Notes: generated by a model not told the origin, from the letters alone. A stretch of DNA of 64,000 nucleotides from Flavobacterium pisciphilum (GCF_020905345.1 NZ_JAJJMO010000001.1:2542001-2606000); one strand, 5' to 3'. Positions 7,733 to 16,549 are shown, counted from the stretch's first letter. Program-made: numbers and translations.

Positions 7733-7812
7733 ATCCCTGCATACAAGAAAATTTAAATACAAATCATCAGAGCCTTAAGTACTTAATCACTTGTAATTTT
7801 TTTTAAAAATTA

Positions 7813-7843
7813 TTTGCATAATAAAAATTTAACTCTACATTTG
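7813..7843 (+). promoter_or_regulatory. Promoter of the BlaI/BlaR1-type operon
   Basis: TTTG at 7813-7816 and TACATTTG at 7836-7843 are separated by 19 bases, a textbook Bacteroidota -33/-7 pair. Transcription should start near 7850, about 20 bases before the first ATG. The -7 box is embedded in a palindrome (see the operator entry). Confidence 0.85.
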
Positions 7844-7867
7844 TAGAACACAATCTATAAACGTAGA
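7834..7867 (+). promoter_or_regulatory. Two BlaI-like operator dyads
   Basis: Dyad 1, TCTACATTTGTAGA (7834-7847), is perfect and contains the TACA-NN-TGTA core known for BlaI/MecI repressors. Dyad 2, TCTATAAACGTAGA (7854-7867), matches it imperfectly. Their centres are 20 bases apart, about two helical turns, so two repressor dimers could sit on one face of the DNA, covering the -7 box and the start site. The BlaI-family gene is the third gene of the operon. Confidence 0.75.
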
Positions 7868-7872
7868 ATAAA

Positions 7873-8298
7873 ATGAATCGTAAAATAGCTTTCCTACTAC
7901 TACTTTTTTCTTGTTTGGGCTGTAAAACCGAACAGATCAATCAAAAAATCGACAAAAAAAAGGAAGGCAAATGGATTGATATTTACGTACAAGACAATAT
8001 TCAATACAAATCAATTGAATACTACAAGCACAATGAACCTATTAAAAAGTGGAAATCATACATAGACGGAAAAATACATAAAACCGAAAAATTCAAAAAC
8101 GGAATCAGTTCTGTAAAAAACTATTATAGAAACGGAAAAATAGAATCAAAAGGAAAAACAAGAATAGATACCGATTCAAAACAAACACATTGGTATTATT
8201 TCGGAGATTGGAAATACTATACAGACAAAGGAAAATGTGTAGCCATTAAAAAATACAACAACGGAGAATTGCTATCAGAACAACAAATTAACCAATAA
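7873..8298 (+). CDS. Lipoprotein with MORN-like (YwqK-type) repeats (141 aa)
   Basis: The N-terminus IAFLLLLFSCLGC is a lipoprotein signal with the lipidated Cys about residue 17. The mature protein has short Tyr/Lys/Gly-rich beta repeats of the MORN_2 type (GKWIDIYV, YYRNGKIESKGK, GDWKYYTDKGK), as in YwqK-like proteins. It is the first gene behind the BlaI-regulated promoter, with 18 bases to the next gene. It is therefore a likely output of this regulatory unit, anchored in the outer or inner membrane. The specific function is unknown. Confidence 0.7.
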   Translation: MNRKIAFLLLLFSCLGCKTEQINQKIDKKKEGKWIDIYVQDNIQYKSIEYYKHNEPIKKWKSYIDGKIHKTEKFKNGISSVKNYYRNGKIESKGKTRIDTDSKQTHWYYFGDWKYYTDKGKCVAIKKYNNGELLSEQQINQ

Positions 8299-8316
8299 AC
8301 CAAACCTATTTAAATT

Positions 8317-9273
8317 ATGAAAAAATGCTTTATCTTTATTCTAATTGCACTCAATAGTATTGCCATTCAGGCGCAAACCTATAGTGATTACGTTCAAAAA
8401 GGAGATTCATATTACAACAACTCGTCCTATAAAGCATCAACAGCATTTTATGAAAAGGCTTTCAAAAAACAACACACAAATGCCTCCGATTTATACAATG
8501 GTGCTTGTGCTGCGGCACTAGCAAATGAATCAAAAATCGCATTCAAATGGTTAAATCTAGCAATCGACAATGGTTATGAAGATTTCGGCCATCTAAAAAA
8601 AGACAGCGATTTAAAAACATTATACTCACAAAAAGAGTGGGGTAAACTAATTGAAAAATTTCAAAAGAAAATAGATATTATCGAAGTCAATTATGACAAA
8701 CCTTTACAAAAGGAATTACTTACAATTTATGATGATGACCAAGGAGTACGACAAGATTTTATGACTGTTTACAAAGACAAAAAACACGACAAGAAGAAAA
8801 TTGACAGTATTGGGAAAGTAATGATTTATAAAGACAGTATAAATTTGATTAAAGTAACCAAAATTCTGGATGAAAGAGGATGGGTCGGAAAAAATACAAT
8901 TGGCTCGCAAGCCAACCAAACCCTCTTTTTAGTCATACAGCATTCACCACTGAAAACACAACAAAAATACCTTCCGATGATGAGAGATGCAGTCAAAGAA
9001 GGAAATGCAAAAGCAACTGCATTGGCTTTATTAGAAGATCGTGTTGCCCTAAGAGAAGGAAGAAGACAAATTTATGGAAGTCAAGCTTCCATGAATACCC
9101 CAACAAGAAAAAGCTACATTTATCCAATTGAAGATCCTGATAATGTAGATAAAAGACGAGCCGAAATAGGCTTAGAACCCATAGCCGAATATGCAAAAAA
9201 TTTCGATATTATTTGGGATCTTGAAGCCTATAAAAAAGAATTACCAGAATTAGAAAAACTTACAAAAAAATAA
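8317..9273 (+). CDS. Exported TPR / DUF6624 protein (318 aa)
   Basis: A signal peptide (MKKCFIFILIALNSIAIQAQ) precedes tetratricopeptide-like helices at about residues 22-105 (GDSYYNNSSYKASTAFYEKAF, split over two helices; LYNGACAAALANES). The second half, from about residue 135 to 300, matches the DUF6624 layout: RQDFM, a charged helix, LDERGWVGKNTIGSQANQ, FLVIQHS, a middle region RVALREGRRQIYGSQ and the C-terminal IEDPDNVDKRR with RAEIGLEPIAEY. Its role is unknown; it probably acts in the periplasm. It sits second in the BlaI/BlaR1 operon, five bases before blaI. Confidence 0.7.
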   Translation: MKKCFIFILIALNSIAIQAQTYSDYVQKGDSYYNNSSYKASTAFYEKAFKKQHTNASDLYNGACAAALANESKIAFKWLNLAIDNGYEDFGHLKKDSDLKTLYSQKEWGKLIEKFQKKIDIIEVNYDKPLQKELLTIYDDDQGVRQDFMTVYKDKKHDKKKIDSIGKVMIYKDSINLIKVTKILDERGWVGKNTIGSQANQTLFLVIQHSPLKTQQKYLPMMRDAVKEGNAKATALALLEDRVALREGRRQIYGSQASMNTPTRKSYIYPIEDPDNVDKRRAEIGLEPIAEYAKNFDIIWDLEAYKKELPELEKLTKK

Positions 9274-9278
9274 ATACT

Positions 9279-9650
9279 ATGCAATTATCAAACTCAGAAG
9301 AACAATTAATGGAACACCTCTGGAAGCTTGAAAAAGCATTCATGAGGGATTTGCTAGAAGCTTATCCAGAGCCAAAACCAGCAACAACAACCATTGCAAC
9401 TTTGCTAAAAAGAATGATTGATAAAAAATTTGTTGCTTATAACGAATTTGGAAATTCAAGAGAATATTATCCATTGGTAAAAAAAACAACCTATTTCTCT
9501 AAACACGTAAACGGATTGATTAGCAATTTCTTTAATAATTCAGCATCACAATTTGCTTCATTCTTCACAACCGAAACCAATCTATCAACTTCGGAACTTG
9601 AAGAACTCAAAAAAATAATTGACTCACAAATTCAAAAAAAGAAAAAATGA
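9279..9650 (+). CDS. BlaI/MecI/CopY-family transcriptional repressor (123 aa)
   Basis: Winged-helix repressor: EEQLMEHLWKLEKAFMRDLL (helices 1-2), the recognition segment TTTIATLLKRMIDKKFV and the wing around YNEFGNSREYYPLV. The C-terminal half, about residues 75-123, is the dimerisation region, with SQFASFF near where staphylococcal BlaI is cleaved. By family, it represses its own operon until the partner BlaR1 protease is activated. The matching dyads lie at 7834-7867. Its stop overlaps the blaR1-like ATG by four bases (ATGA), suggesting translational coupling. Confidence 0.9.
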   Translation: MQLSNSEEQLMEHLWKLEKAFMRDLLEAYPEPKPATTTIATLLKRMIDKKFVAYNEFGNSREYYPLVKKTTYFSKHVNGLISNFFNNSASQFASFFTTETNLSTSELEELKKIIDSQIQKKKK

Positions 9651-10873
9651 TAACATATCTTTTAAAATCAGGAATATTATTATTTATACTATTTGCAGTA
9701 TATAAATTGTGGTTGGAAAACGAAAAAATGTTCCGCTTCAATAGGATTTATTTACTTGGGAGTTTGATTTTTAGTTTTATAATCCCATTAAATCTTTTTG
9801 CGGTCAAATCTTTGTTTAGTAACGAAACAAATGCAATTCAACTAGAAGAAATCATAATTAAAACGAGTAACAAAGTTTTAAATGAAGTCAACACACAACA
9901 GATTATATTTTATGCTCTATCCTTGATTTATGCTACAGTTGCATTACTATTGAGTATTCGCTTTATCCTTAATTTATACTCCTTTTATAAAAAAATAAAA
10001 ACGAGCAAATCACAAATTACCAACAACGAAAAAATAATTTTAATTGAAGAACCTATTTTACCACATTCCTTTTTCAATTCTATTTTTATAAACGAAAACG
10101 ATTACAAAAACAATAAACTTCCAGCAGAATTACTAGCTCACGAAAAAGCTCATATCCAACAAAAACATACTTTGGATATTCTTTTCATAGAAGTATTGCA
10201 AATCCTGTTCTGGTTCAATCCATTGCTAATTTTATACAAACGTGCAATCAAACTAAATCATGAATTTCTGGCCGACGAAGCCGTAATAATCCAGTTAGAT
10301 TCCGTTTCACATTATCAAAATTTATTACTAAAAATGGCTTCTAACCAAAGCCAAATTGCACTAGCAAGTGCTATTAATTTTCAAATAACAAAAAAACGTT
10401 TACTTATGATGACAAAACAAGAATCTCGATTAAGAACACTATTAAAAACCTCGGCAGTAGGCTTTGTGTTCGCTACATTATTTTTTGCTTTTAACACCGC
10501 AACTATTGCACAAGGAAACAACAGAAAAGCAGAAAATGAACCCCAAAAATTCCTTACCGATTCTACCCAAGACACAACACAACCAGAATATCCAGGTGGA
10601 ATGACAGAATTTTACAAGTTTGTGGGGAAAAATTTCAAAATCCCTCAAGAGGCAACAAAAAACAAAGTCTCAGGAAAAGTTCTTATAAACTTTTTTGTAG
10701 AAAAAGACGGTTCATTATCCGAATACAAAATAGCAAATGATTTAGGATACGGATTAGGCGACGAAGTTATTCGCGTATTAAAACTTTCTCCTAAATGGAA
10801 ACCAGGCACACTAAACAATGAACCAGCGAGAGTAATGTACACTTTACCAATAACTGTTCAAACAGAAAAATAA
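9647..10873 (+). CDS. BlaR1/M56 sensor metalloprotease fused to a TonB C-terminal domain (408 aa)
   Basis: Membrane segments lie at about residues 4-20, 35-53, 85-110 and 268-290. Between the last two lies the M56 zinc protease: HEKAH at 165-169 (HExxH) and the downstream HEFLADEA block with the third ligand region near residue 205-212. In place of the beta-lactam-binding sensor of staphylococcal BlaR1, residues 310-405 form a TonB C-terminal-like domain (PEYPGGMTEFYKFVGKNF, FFVEKDGSLSEYKI, PARVMYTLPITV). The input signal is thus probably not a beta-lactam but something sensed in the periplasm. It likely triggers cleavage of the upstream repressor. This fusion is common in Bacteroidota; the signal is not known to me. 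Confidence 0.85.
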   Translation: MITYLLKSGILLFILFAVYKLWLENEKMFRFNRIYLLGSLIFSFIIPLNLFAVKSLFSNETNAIQLEEIIIKTSNKVLNEVNTQQIIFYALSLIYATVALLLSIRFILNLYSFYKKIKTSKSQITNNEKIILIEEPILPHSFFNSIFINENDYKNNKLPAELLAHEKAHIQQKHTLDILFIEVLQILFWFNPLLILYKRAIKLNHEFLADEAVIIQLDSVSHYQNLLLKMASNQSQIALASAINFQITKKRLLMMTKQESRLRTLLKTSAVGFVFATLFFAFNTATIAQGNNRKAENEPQKFLTDSTQDTTQPEYPGGMTEFYKFVGKNFKIPQEATKNKVSGKVLINFFVEKDGSLSEYKIANDLGYGLGDEVIRVLKLSPKWKPGTLNNEPARVMYTLPITVQTEK

Positions 10874-11076
10874 AAAGCATTATTTTAAATCACAACCAAC
10901 AGGTTATATTATAAAAACGAAAACAATTTTACGACTAAATCTCAAAATAAAGAAAAACTTATACCTGTTTTAAAATTGCTCTTAAATGGATAGTAGCGTT
11001 ATAAATACTATGTAAAAATAAAAGCATACTTTAGCTCATAATATTAATTATTCCATAACTAAAAAACGTTTTTTAA

Positions 11077-11535
11077 ATGACCTGTAAAAAAGAATCTTCG
11101 ATTAAAGAAGGCTTCAAAATGCTATCTGTAGGTATGATTTTCATTTTCCTGTTACTATCTTTTAGCACAAAAGCCAATGCACAAACAGTTGAAAACAAAG
11201 AACAGAATGAACTTATTGAACCCTTTCATAGAGTCGAAAAACAGCCTGAATTTCCTGGTGGAATGAGAATGTTTTACAAGTTCTTCTACGCATTTTTCAA
11301 GATGCCTAATGCAGCATACGAAAACAAAATTTCCGGAAAACTTCTCCTTCGATTTACTGTAGAAATTGACGGTTCTTTATCAAATATTAAAATCATAAAA
11401 GACCTTGGTTATGGATTAGGAGAAGAAGCTGTTCGTGTTTTGAAAAGATCTATAAAATGGATTCCGGCTTCAGATAAAGGCAAAGCAGTTCCTCTTCAGT
11501 TTTCATTACCAATATCTATCGTCTATGCTGAATAA
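11077..11535 (+). CDS. TonB C-terminal-domain protein, duplicate of the BlaR1 tail (152 aa)
   Basis: After an N-terminal hydrophobic segment (MLSVGMIFIFLLLSFSTKANAQ, either signal peptide or anchor) comes one TonB-like domain: PEFPGGMRMFYKFFYAFF, ISGKLLLRFTVEIDGSLS, DLGYGLGEEAVRVLKRS. It is clearly similar, almost block for block, to residues 310-405 of the BlaR1-like protein just upstream, so it arose by local duplication. The ATG at 11077 is used; an ATG at 11119 would start directly before the hydrophobic segment. A weak -7-like box, TACTTTAG, lies at 11027-11034. Role unknown; it could compete with or bind the same ligand as the BlaR1 tail. Confidence 0.75.
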   Translation: MTCKKESSIKEGFKMLSVGMIFIFLLLSFSTKANAQTVENKEQNELIEPFHRVEKQPEFPGGMRMFYKFFYAFFKMPNAAYENKISGKLLLRFTVEIDGSLSNIKIIKDLGYGLGEEAVRVLKRSIKWIPASDKGKAVPLQFSLPISIVYAE

Positions 11536-11616
11536 AAAAAATACTGTTTTCATTAGAAAATAATTTCACATTACAAGATAGTTTTCCGTTCACATTTATA
11601 AGAAATAAAAAAAAAA

Positions 11617-11644
11617 AATCCGCTTCTACTACTAGAAGCGGATT
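11617..11644. terminator. Bidirectional terminator
   Basis: AATCCGCTTCTA, a short CTA loop region, TAGAAGCGGATT, with A-runs to the left and T/A-rich sequence to the right. It lies between convergent genes ending at 11535 (+) and 11695 (-). Confidence 0.8.
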
Positions 11645-11694
11645 AAATAAAAAAAACTAAAAAAAATTCTAAAAAAAATTTTCAAAAAAAACGG

Positions 11695-13065
11695 TTAACT
11701 AAGAAGTTTATCGGGATTATATCCAAAATAAGGCATTGCCTGTTCATGAAATATTACACCGTATTCTTCTAATTCTTTTAAAATCGGCAGATACACTTCT
11801 TTATTTATGGGTAACTGAACCCCAGGAGTTGTAATCTTTCCATTCAATATCAATAAGGTTGCCATAGCAACAGGCAATCCAACTGTTTTGGCCATTGCCG
11901 TATACGTTTGATCATCGCCTATGCAAACCATTTTTGAATCTATTTGTGTGTCTACACCATTTAGTACATATCCAAATTTATGATACATTACGATCATGTC
12001 TTTATCATGTGGTTGTAATGTCCAATTATCTGAAAGTATTTTTTCTAATATCTGAGCTGGAGTAGCGTCTTTTAATCCAACAATCTTATTAGGATTAAAC
12101 AAGTCAAGTTCTACAAGTTTATCCCACATAATATCGTCCTGATCTATTTTGAGAATCAAACGCATTTTGATTTCGACAGAATCAGTAGGATGATAAGGTA
12201 AAAAAGAATTCACAAACTGACGATAACTCATCTTTTCAGAATTCTCCATAACATAGCTATCATCTGTCATACCTAACTGCACAAACATATTCCATGCTTT
12301 CGAAAACCCAACACGTCTAATCGTTCCACGGTATAAAGTAAGAATATCTTCAAGTCCGTAAATGGTTCTATATTTTAAAGAATCTCTATTAGAATAAGCT
12401 TCAAATTTTCCATAACCCTCAACCTCTAGAAACTCCGTTCTACGAAACAAATTACAATATGGAATATATTTATAAGTGCCTTCCTGAATAAATTTGGCTG
12501 CACCACCCTGCCCTGCCAAAACAACATTTCGCGGAGCCCAAGTAAATTTATAATTCCATAAGTTATTATCCGATTCAGGAGCTACAAGTCCGCCACAAAA
12601 AGATTCGAACAATAGCATATCGCCGCCTTTCCCTCTGATTTCATCAATTACTTTCATGGCACTCATGTGGTCAATTCCAGGATCAAGCCCAATTTCATTC
12701 ATGAAAATTAAATTATTGGCTTTAGCTTCCTTGTCCAATTCCTGCATGGCATCACTTATATATGATGCTGTAACCATATGCTTTTTATAAAGCAAACAAT
12801 CTTTGGCAACTTCTATATGTAAATGAGCGGGTAACATCGATACTACAATGTCCGCTTTTTGAATAGCCAACGCTCGTTGTTCTTTGTCAAAAATATCCAA
12901 TGCAATAGGAGTAGCATTAGGATGGTTATTGGTTTTCTTTTCGGCAAGAGCCAAAGACAAGTCACCTATAATAAGGTGCAAGTTTTCTTTTTCAGATTTA
13001 TCCAATAAATACCGTATTAATGACGATGCCGACCTACCTGCTCCAATAACTAAAACTACTCTCAT
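11695..13065 (-). CDS. Saccharopine dehydrogenase-like oxidoreductase (456 aa)
   Basis: The N-terminus VVLVIGAGRSASSLIRYLL is a Rossmann dinucleotide-binding fold; DIVVSMLPAHLHIEVAKDCL and TASYISDAMQELD follow the pattern of saccharopine dehydrogenase-like enzymes, and NEIGLDPGIDHMSAMKVID is the strongly conserved central block. The C-terminal domain (about residues 130-440) completes the fold. In Bacteroidota such proteins are usually predicted to act in lysine or related amino-acid metabolism, but the substrate cannot be read from sequence. No signal peptide. It stands alone on the - strand. Confidence 0.85.
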   Translation of the reverse strand: MRVVLVIGAGRSASSLIRYLLDKSEKENLHLIIGDLSLALAEKKTNNHPNATPIALDIFDKEQRALAIQKADIVVSMLPAHLHIEVAKDCLLYKKHMVTASYISDAMQELDKEAKANNLIFMNEIGLDPGIDHMSAMKVIDEIRGKGGDMLLFESFCGGLVAPESDNNLWNYKFTWAPRNVVLAGQGGAAKFIQEGTYKYIPYCNLFRRTEFLEVEGYGKFEAYSNRDSLKYRTIYGLEDILTLYRGTIRRVGFSKAWNMFVQLGMTDDSYVMENSEKMSYRQFVNSFLPYHPTDSVEIKMRLILKIDQDDIMWDKLVELDLFNPNKIVGLKDATPAQILEKILSDNWTLQPHDKDMIVMYHKFGYVLNGVDTQIDSKMVCIGDDQTYTAMAKTVGLPVAMATLLILNGKITTPGVQLPINKEVYLPILKELEEYGVIFHEQAMPYFGYNPDKLLS

Positions 13066-13243
13066 ATTTTACATATATAACACAAACATACAATATTGTT
13101 ATATCCATAACAATAAAATAATGTTAAAAAACTGAACTAACCATTATTTTAATCCAAAAATAAGCAGAATTTATCTATTTGAAACAACTTAAAATATTTC
13201 CAAAAGTTGTCATAATTTTTTTTCAGATTGAAAGTATTAAACC

Positions 13244-13251
13244 TATTTTTG
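13244..13251 (+). promoter_or_regulatory. -7 promoter element of the DUF423 gene
   Basis: TATTTTTG is an exact TAnnTTTG match 22 bases before the ATG at 13274. Confidence 0.5.
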
Positions 13252-13273
13252 TAAAGACTAATATATTTTTGTG

Positions 13274-13660
13274 ATGGATAAAAAAATAATTGCAACAGCT
13301 GCTTTTTTAGGAATGGTAGCTATCATTTTAGGGGCATTTGGAGCACACGCTCTAAAAAAAGTTTTATCAGTAGAAGAACTAGTAACCTTTGAAACAGGTG
13401 TTCGCTACCAAATGTATCACGCCTTCTTTTTATTATTTGTAGCCACACGAAAAGAACTTTCACAAAAAACACTAAAAGTCATCTACAATTTAGCAGTAGC
13501 AGGAGTGCTATTATTCTCTGGTTCTATCTACTTACTTGCTACGAATAACCTTACATCATTTGACTTTAAAATTATAGGATTCGTAACCCCAATAGGCGGA
13601 CTCCTATTAATTCTTGCTTGGAGTGTTCTTTTTGTTAAAATTATCAAACAAAAGTCATAA
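13274..13660 (+). CDS. DUF423-family small membrane protein (128 aa)
   Basis: Four membrane helices and the diagnostic N-terminal block LGAFGAHALKKVLSVEEL followed by FETGVRYQMYHAFFLL, which are conserved in DUF423 (YwdK/YgdD-like) proteins. A GTG one codon upstream (13271) gives the same frame; the ATG at 13274 is preferred. The family is an integral inner-membrane protein of unknown role. It stands between the divergent dehydrogenase gene and pckA; the gap to pckA is 80 bases, so cotranscription is possible. Confidence 0.85.
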   Translation: MDKKIIATAAFLGMVAIILGAFGAHALKKVLSVEELVTFETGVRYQMYHAFFLLFVATRKELSQKTLKVIYNLAVAGVLLFSGSIYLLATNNLTSFDFKIIGFVTPIGGLLLILAWSVLFVKIIKQKS

Positions 13661-13740
13661 AATTCGTTATATAAAACTATATCTGAAATATAATATCTAA
13701 TTTTACAGTCTATAAAATAAAACACAACAACTTAAAATTT

Positions 13741-15342
13741 ATGGACAATCAAACGTTATCTACGCAATCGATTTCGCTAAATGAGTTAGGGATTAAAAAT
13801 GCAACAATACATTATCAGTTATCGGCTGACGAATTACACAACATCACGATACAGTCTGGTCAAGGTGTAGAGGACTCAACAGGTGCATTAGCAATTAATA
13901 CTGGTACATTTACAGGACGTTCGCCACAAGACCGTTTTATTGTAAAAGATAGTATTACAGAAGACCAAGTATGGTGGGGAAAAGTAAACATTCCTTTTGA
14001 ACCAGCTGCCTTCGAAAAATTGTATGATAAGGTCACTCAATACCTATCTAACAAAGAAGTATTTGTTAGAGATTCATACGTTTGTTCAGATCCAAATTAC
14101 AGATTAAATGTACGTGTTGTTACTGAAACAGCATGGTCTAACTTATTCTGCTACAATATGTTTTTGAGACCAGAAGTAAGTGAATTAGCAAACTTTACTC
14201 CAGAATGGACAGTAATTTGCGCTCCAACCTTCATGGCAGATCCAGCTGTAGACGGAACAAGACAAAGCAATTTTGCAATCTTAGATTTTACAAAAAAAAT
14301 AGCTCTTATTGGTGGAACAGGATATACAGGTGAAATGAAAAAAGGAATTTTTTCAGCTTTAAATTTCATCTTACCAGTATTTAAGAACACATTACCAATG
14401 CACTGTAGTGCTAATGTTGGTAAAGACGGAGATACTGCTATTTTCTTTGGTTTATCAGGAACAGGAAAAACAACTTTATCTGCAGATCCAGACCGTAAAC
14501 TAATCGGTGACGATGAACACGGTTGGACAAATGAAAACACTGTGTTTAACTTTGAAGGTGGTTGTTATGCTAAGGTAATCAACCTAACTGAAGAAAATGA
14601 ACCAGATATTTTTAGAGCAATTAAAAAAGGTGCTTTACTAGAAAATGTAGTTTTCAAACCAGGTACAAATGAGGTAGATTACGATGATATCTCAATTACA
14701 CCAAACACAAGAGTAAGTTACCCTATTACCCATATTGATAACATTCAACCTGGTTCAATAGGTAAAAACCCTAAAAATATTTTCTTCTTAACAGCAGATT
14801 CATTTGGTATTTTGCCTCCAATCTCGAGACTTACACCAGGACAAGCTGCTTACCACTTTATTTCAGGTTACACAGCTAAAGTTGCTGGAACAGAAGCTGG
14901 TATAGACGAACCTCAACCAAATTTCTCAGCTTGTTTTGGAGCGCCATTTATGCCGTTACACCCAACACGTTATGCAGAAATGTTGAGCAAAAAAATGAAA
15001 GATGCCAATGTAAAAGTTTGGCTTATAAATACAGGATGGACTGGTGGAGCATACGGAACAGGAACTCGTATGAAATTAAAGTACACACGTGCAATGATTA
15101 CTGCAGCTTTAAACGGAGAGTTAGATAACGTAGCTTACGAAAATCACGCTGTTTTTGGAATTGCAAAACCACAAACTTGTCCTAATGTACCTAACGAAAT
15201 TTTGAATCCAAGAAACACTTGGACAGATCCAAAATTATATGATATCAAAGCAGTAGAATTAGCAGAGAAATTCAAAGCTAATTTTGCAAAATTTGAAGAA
15301 TTTGCTAATGCCGAGATTATGGCAGGAGCACCATTAGCATAA
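13741..15342 (+). CDS. pckA: Phosphoenolpyruvate carboxykinase (ATP)
   Basis: Catalyses ATP-dependent decarboxylation of oxaloacetate to phosphoenolpyruvate, the first committed step of gluconeogenesis. Visible signatures are GRSPQDRFIV (oxaloacetate-binding Arg), GGTGYTGEMKKGIF (Lys metal ligand), the P-loop GLSGTGKTTLSADP at about residues 237-250, and the kinase-2 stretch LIGDDEHGW. Near the C-terminus NTGWTGGAYGTGTRMKL completes the nucleotide site. The 533-residue length is normal for the ATP-type enzyme; the GTP-type is longer and different. A strong terminator follows. An upstream TAATTTTA could be the -7 element. Confidence 0.97.
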   Translation: MDNQTLSTQSISLNELGIKNATIHYQLSADELHNITIQSGQGVEDSTGALAINTGTFTGRSPQDRFIVKDSITEDQVWWGKVNIPFEPAAFEKLYDKVTQYLSNKEVFVRDSYVCSDPNYRLNVRVVTETAWSNLFCYNMFLRPEVSELANFTPEWTVICAPTFMADPAVDGTRQSNFAILDFTKKIALIGGTGYTGEMKKGIFSALNFILPVFKNTLPMHCSANVGKDGDTAIFFGLSGTGKTTLSADPDRKLIGDDEHGWTNENTVFNFEGGCYAKVINLTEENEPDIFRAIKKGALLENVVFKPGTNEVDYDDISITPNTRVSYPITHIDNIQPGSIGKNPKNIFFLTADSFGILPPISRLTPGQAAYHFISGYTAKVAGTEAGIDEPQPNFSACFGAPFMPLHPTRYAEMLSKKMKDANVKVWLINTGWTGGAYGTGTRMKLKYTRAMITAALNGELDNVAYENHAVFGIAKPQTCPNVPNEILNPRNTWTDPKLYDIKAVELAEKFKANFAKFEEFANAEIMAGAPLA

Positions 15343-15370
15343 TTAAAGGCTTTACTTACTAATTCAGAAA

Positions 15371-15403
15371 AAAAGAGCTGTTCTTAATCGAACAGCTCTT
15401 TTT
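15371..15403. terminator. Bidirectional terminator between pckA and the phytase gene
   Basis: AAAAGAGCTGTTC, loop TTAATC, GAACAGCTCTTTT, then TTTG; A-rich on the left side, so it can serve both convergent genes. Confidence 0.9.
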
Positions 15404-15417
15404 GTTTTTATAACAAT

Positions 15418-16473
15418 CTATTTTTTTGCCTTATCTATCAACTCTTGAATAGCATCCCAACTATAATAATGAAAGGTCATACCATTACTCATTGCTACAA
15501 AAAGCCCATTTGCAAAAGCACCACCTAAATTTACATTAGTCACATCAGCACCATCACACTCAATTGTAGAAGTAGGAATTTCAGCAAGCAAAGGGTAACT
15601 ATTTAAATCCCCATTGGCACCCTCACGCGGATAAACCATAAACGTATTTGCTTGTTGGTTTGAAACCAATATATAGCCTGTTGTTGCTGTTTTTTTGTAA
15701 ATAGCAATTCCTTCATTATCAGCTTTAAAATCTCCTTTACCAAAAACCGCAAGTTCCACATCACTATGATTACCTGCAGGATCTGCTACGTATTTCCTGA
15801 TTCCGAATTGCTCATCACAATAATAGACCACTCCTAATTCATTATCCACAGCAATAGCTTCTATTTCTTTTTTCCCACTGTAAGAACCAAATTTACGAAC
15901 CACTTTAGCGCCAACTATTCCGTTGCCTATATCCGACAGCTGATATTGCCACAAATAACTACCAGAAGGCCCAGATTTCCTTCCTACAATAGCAAAAATT
16001 GCTTGATCGCTAGGTCGAGTATACAAAGCAATTCCCATTGGATCACGTAACAACTCACCATCAAAAACAGAAATCCCACCATTATCTATAGGTTTTAAAT
16101 CTGGCAAGCTAAAAATCCTGATTTTATTACTCTCTCTTTCTGTAGTAACCGCTACATCTATTTTTTCTCCATTTACCATTAAACCATAAGCAATATCTAC
16201 ATTGTTTGGTCTTTGTAGCGGTTCTGATTTAACTATAATTTTACCATTTAAATCAAAAGCATATAATCCTCCGTCGGTATCTTTATCTGTACCTACAATA
16301 ATACTTTTTGATGGATCTGTAGGATGTATCCAAATAGAAGGATCATCGGTATCATGCGGAAGTGGTTGTGTTACAACTATTGGCTTAAGGGCATCTTTAC
16401 GAACTGGTGCTAATTTACTCCCACAAGAAACCAAAAAAGCACTCACTATGAGTAGTATAAATTTATTTTTCAT
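15418..16473 (-). CDS. Beta-propeller phytase lipoprotein (351 aa)
   Basis: A lipoprotein signal (FILLIVSAFLVSCGSK) is followed by a six-bladed beta-propeller phytase: DTDDPSIWIHPTDPS, QRPNNVDIAYGL, the central EIEAIAVDNELG and YYCDEQFGIRKY, and DNEGIAIYK are the calcium- and phosphate-binding blocks of this class. It should remove phosphate from myo-inositol hexakisphosphate at the cell surface or in the periplasm. It lies 76 bases downstream of a TonB-dependent receptor gene on the same strand, so the two are probably an operon for capture and use of phytate or its products. Confidence 0.9.
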   Translation of the reverse strand: MKNKFILLIVSAFLVSCGSKLAPVRKDALKPIVVTQPLPHDTDDPSIWIHPTDPSKSIIVGTDKDTDGGLYAFDLNGKIIVKSEPLQRPNNVDIAYGLMVNGEKIDVAVTTERESNKIRIFSLPDLKPIDNGGISVFDGELLRDPMGIALYTRPSDQAIFAIVGRKSGPSGSYLWQYQLSDIGNGIVGAKVVRKFGSYSGKKEIEAIAVDNELGVVYYCDEQFGIRKYVADPAGNHSDVELAVFGKGDFKADNEGIAIYKKTATTGYILVSNQQANTFMVYPREGANGDLNSYPLLAEIPTSTIECDGADVTNVNLGGAFANGLFVAMSNGMTFHYYSWDAIQELIDKAKK

Positions 16474-16549
16474 GTTATTGTTCTTTTAAAAAAATTGACA
16501 GGAATGTATTACCCCTGTCAATCCTAACTAAATTCATTGTAATTATATA

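Noticed and set aside
14151..14540. Open 129-codon frame on the - strand inside pckA
   Set aside because: It is antisense to a strongly conserved enzyme and explained by the codon bias of pckA; no promoter or family.
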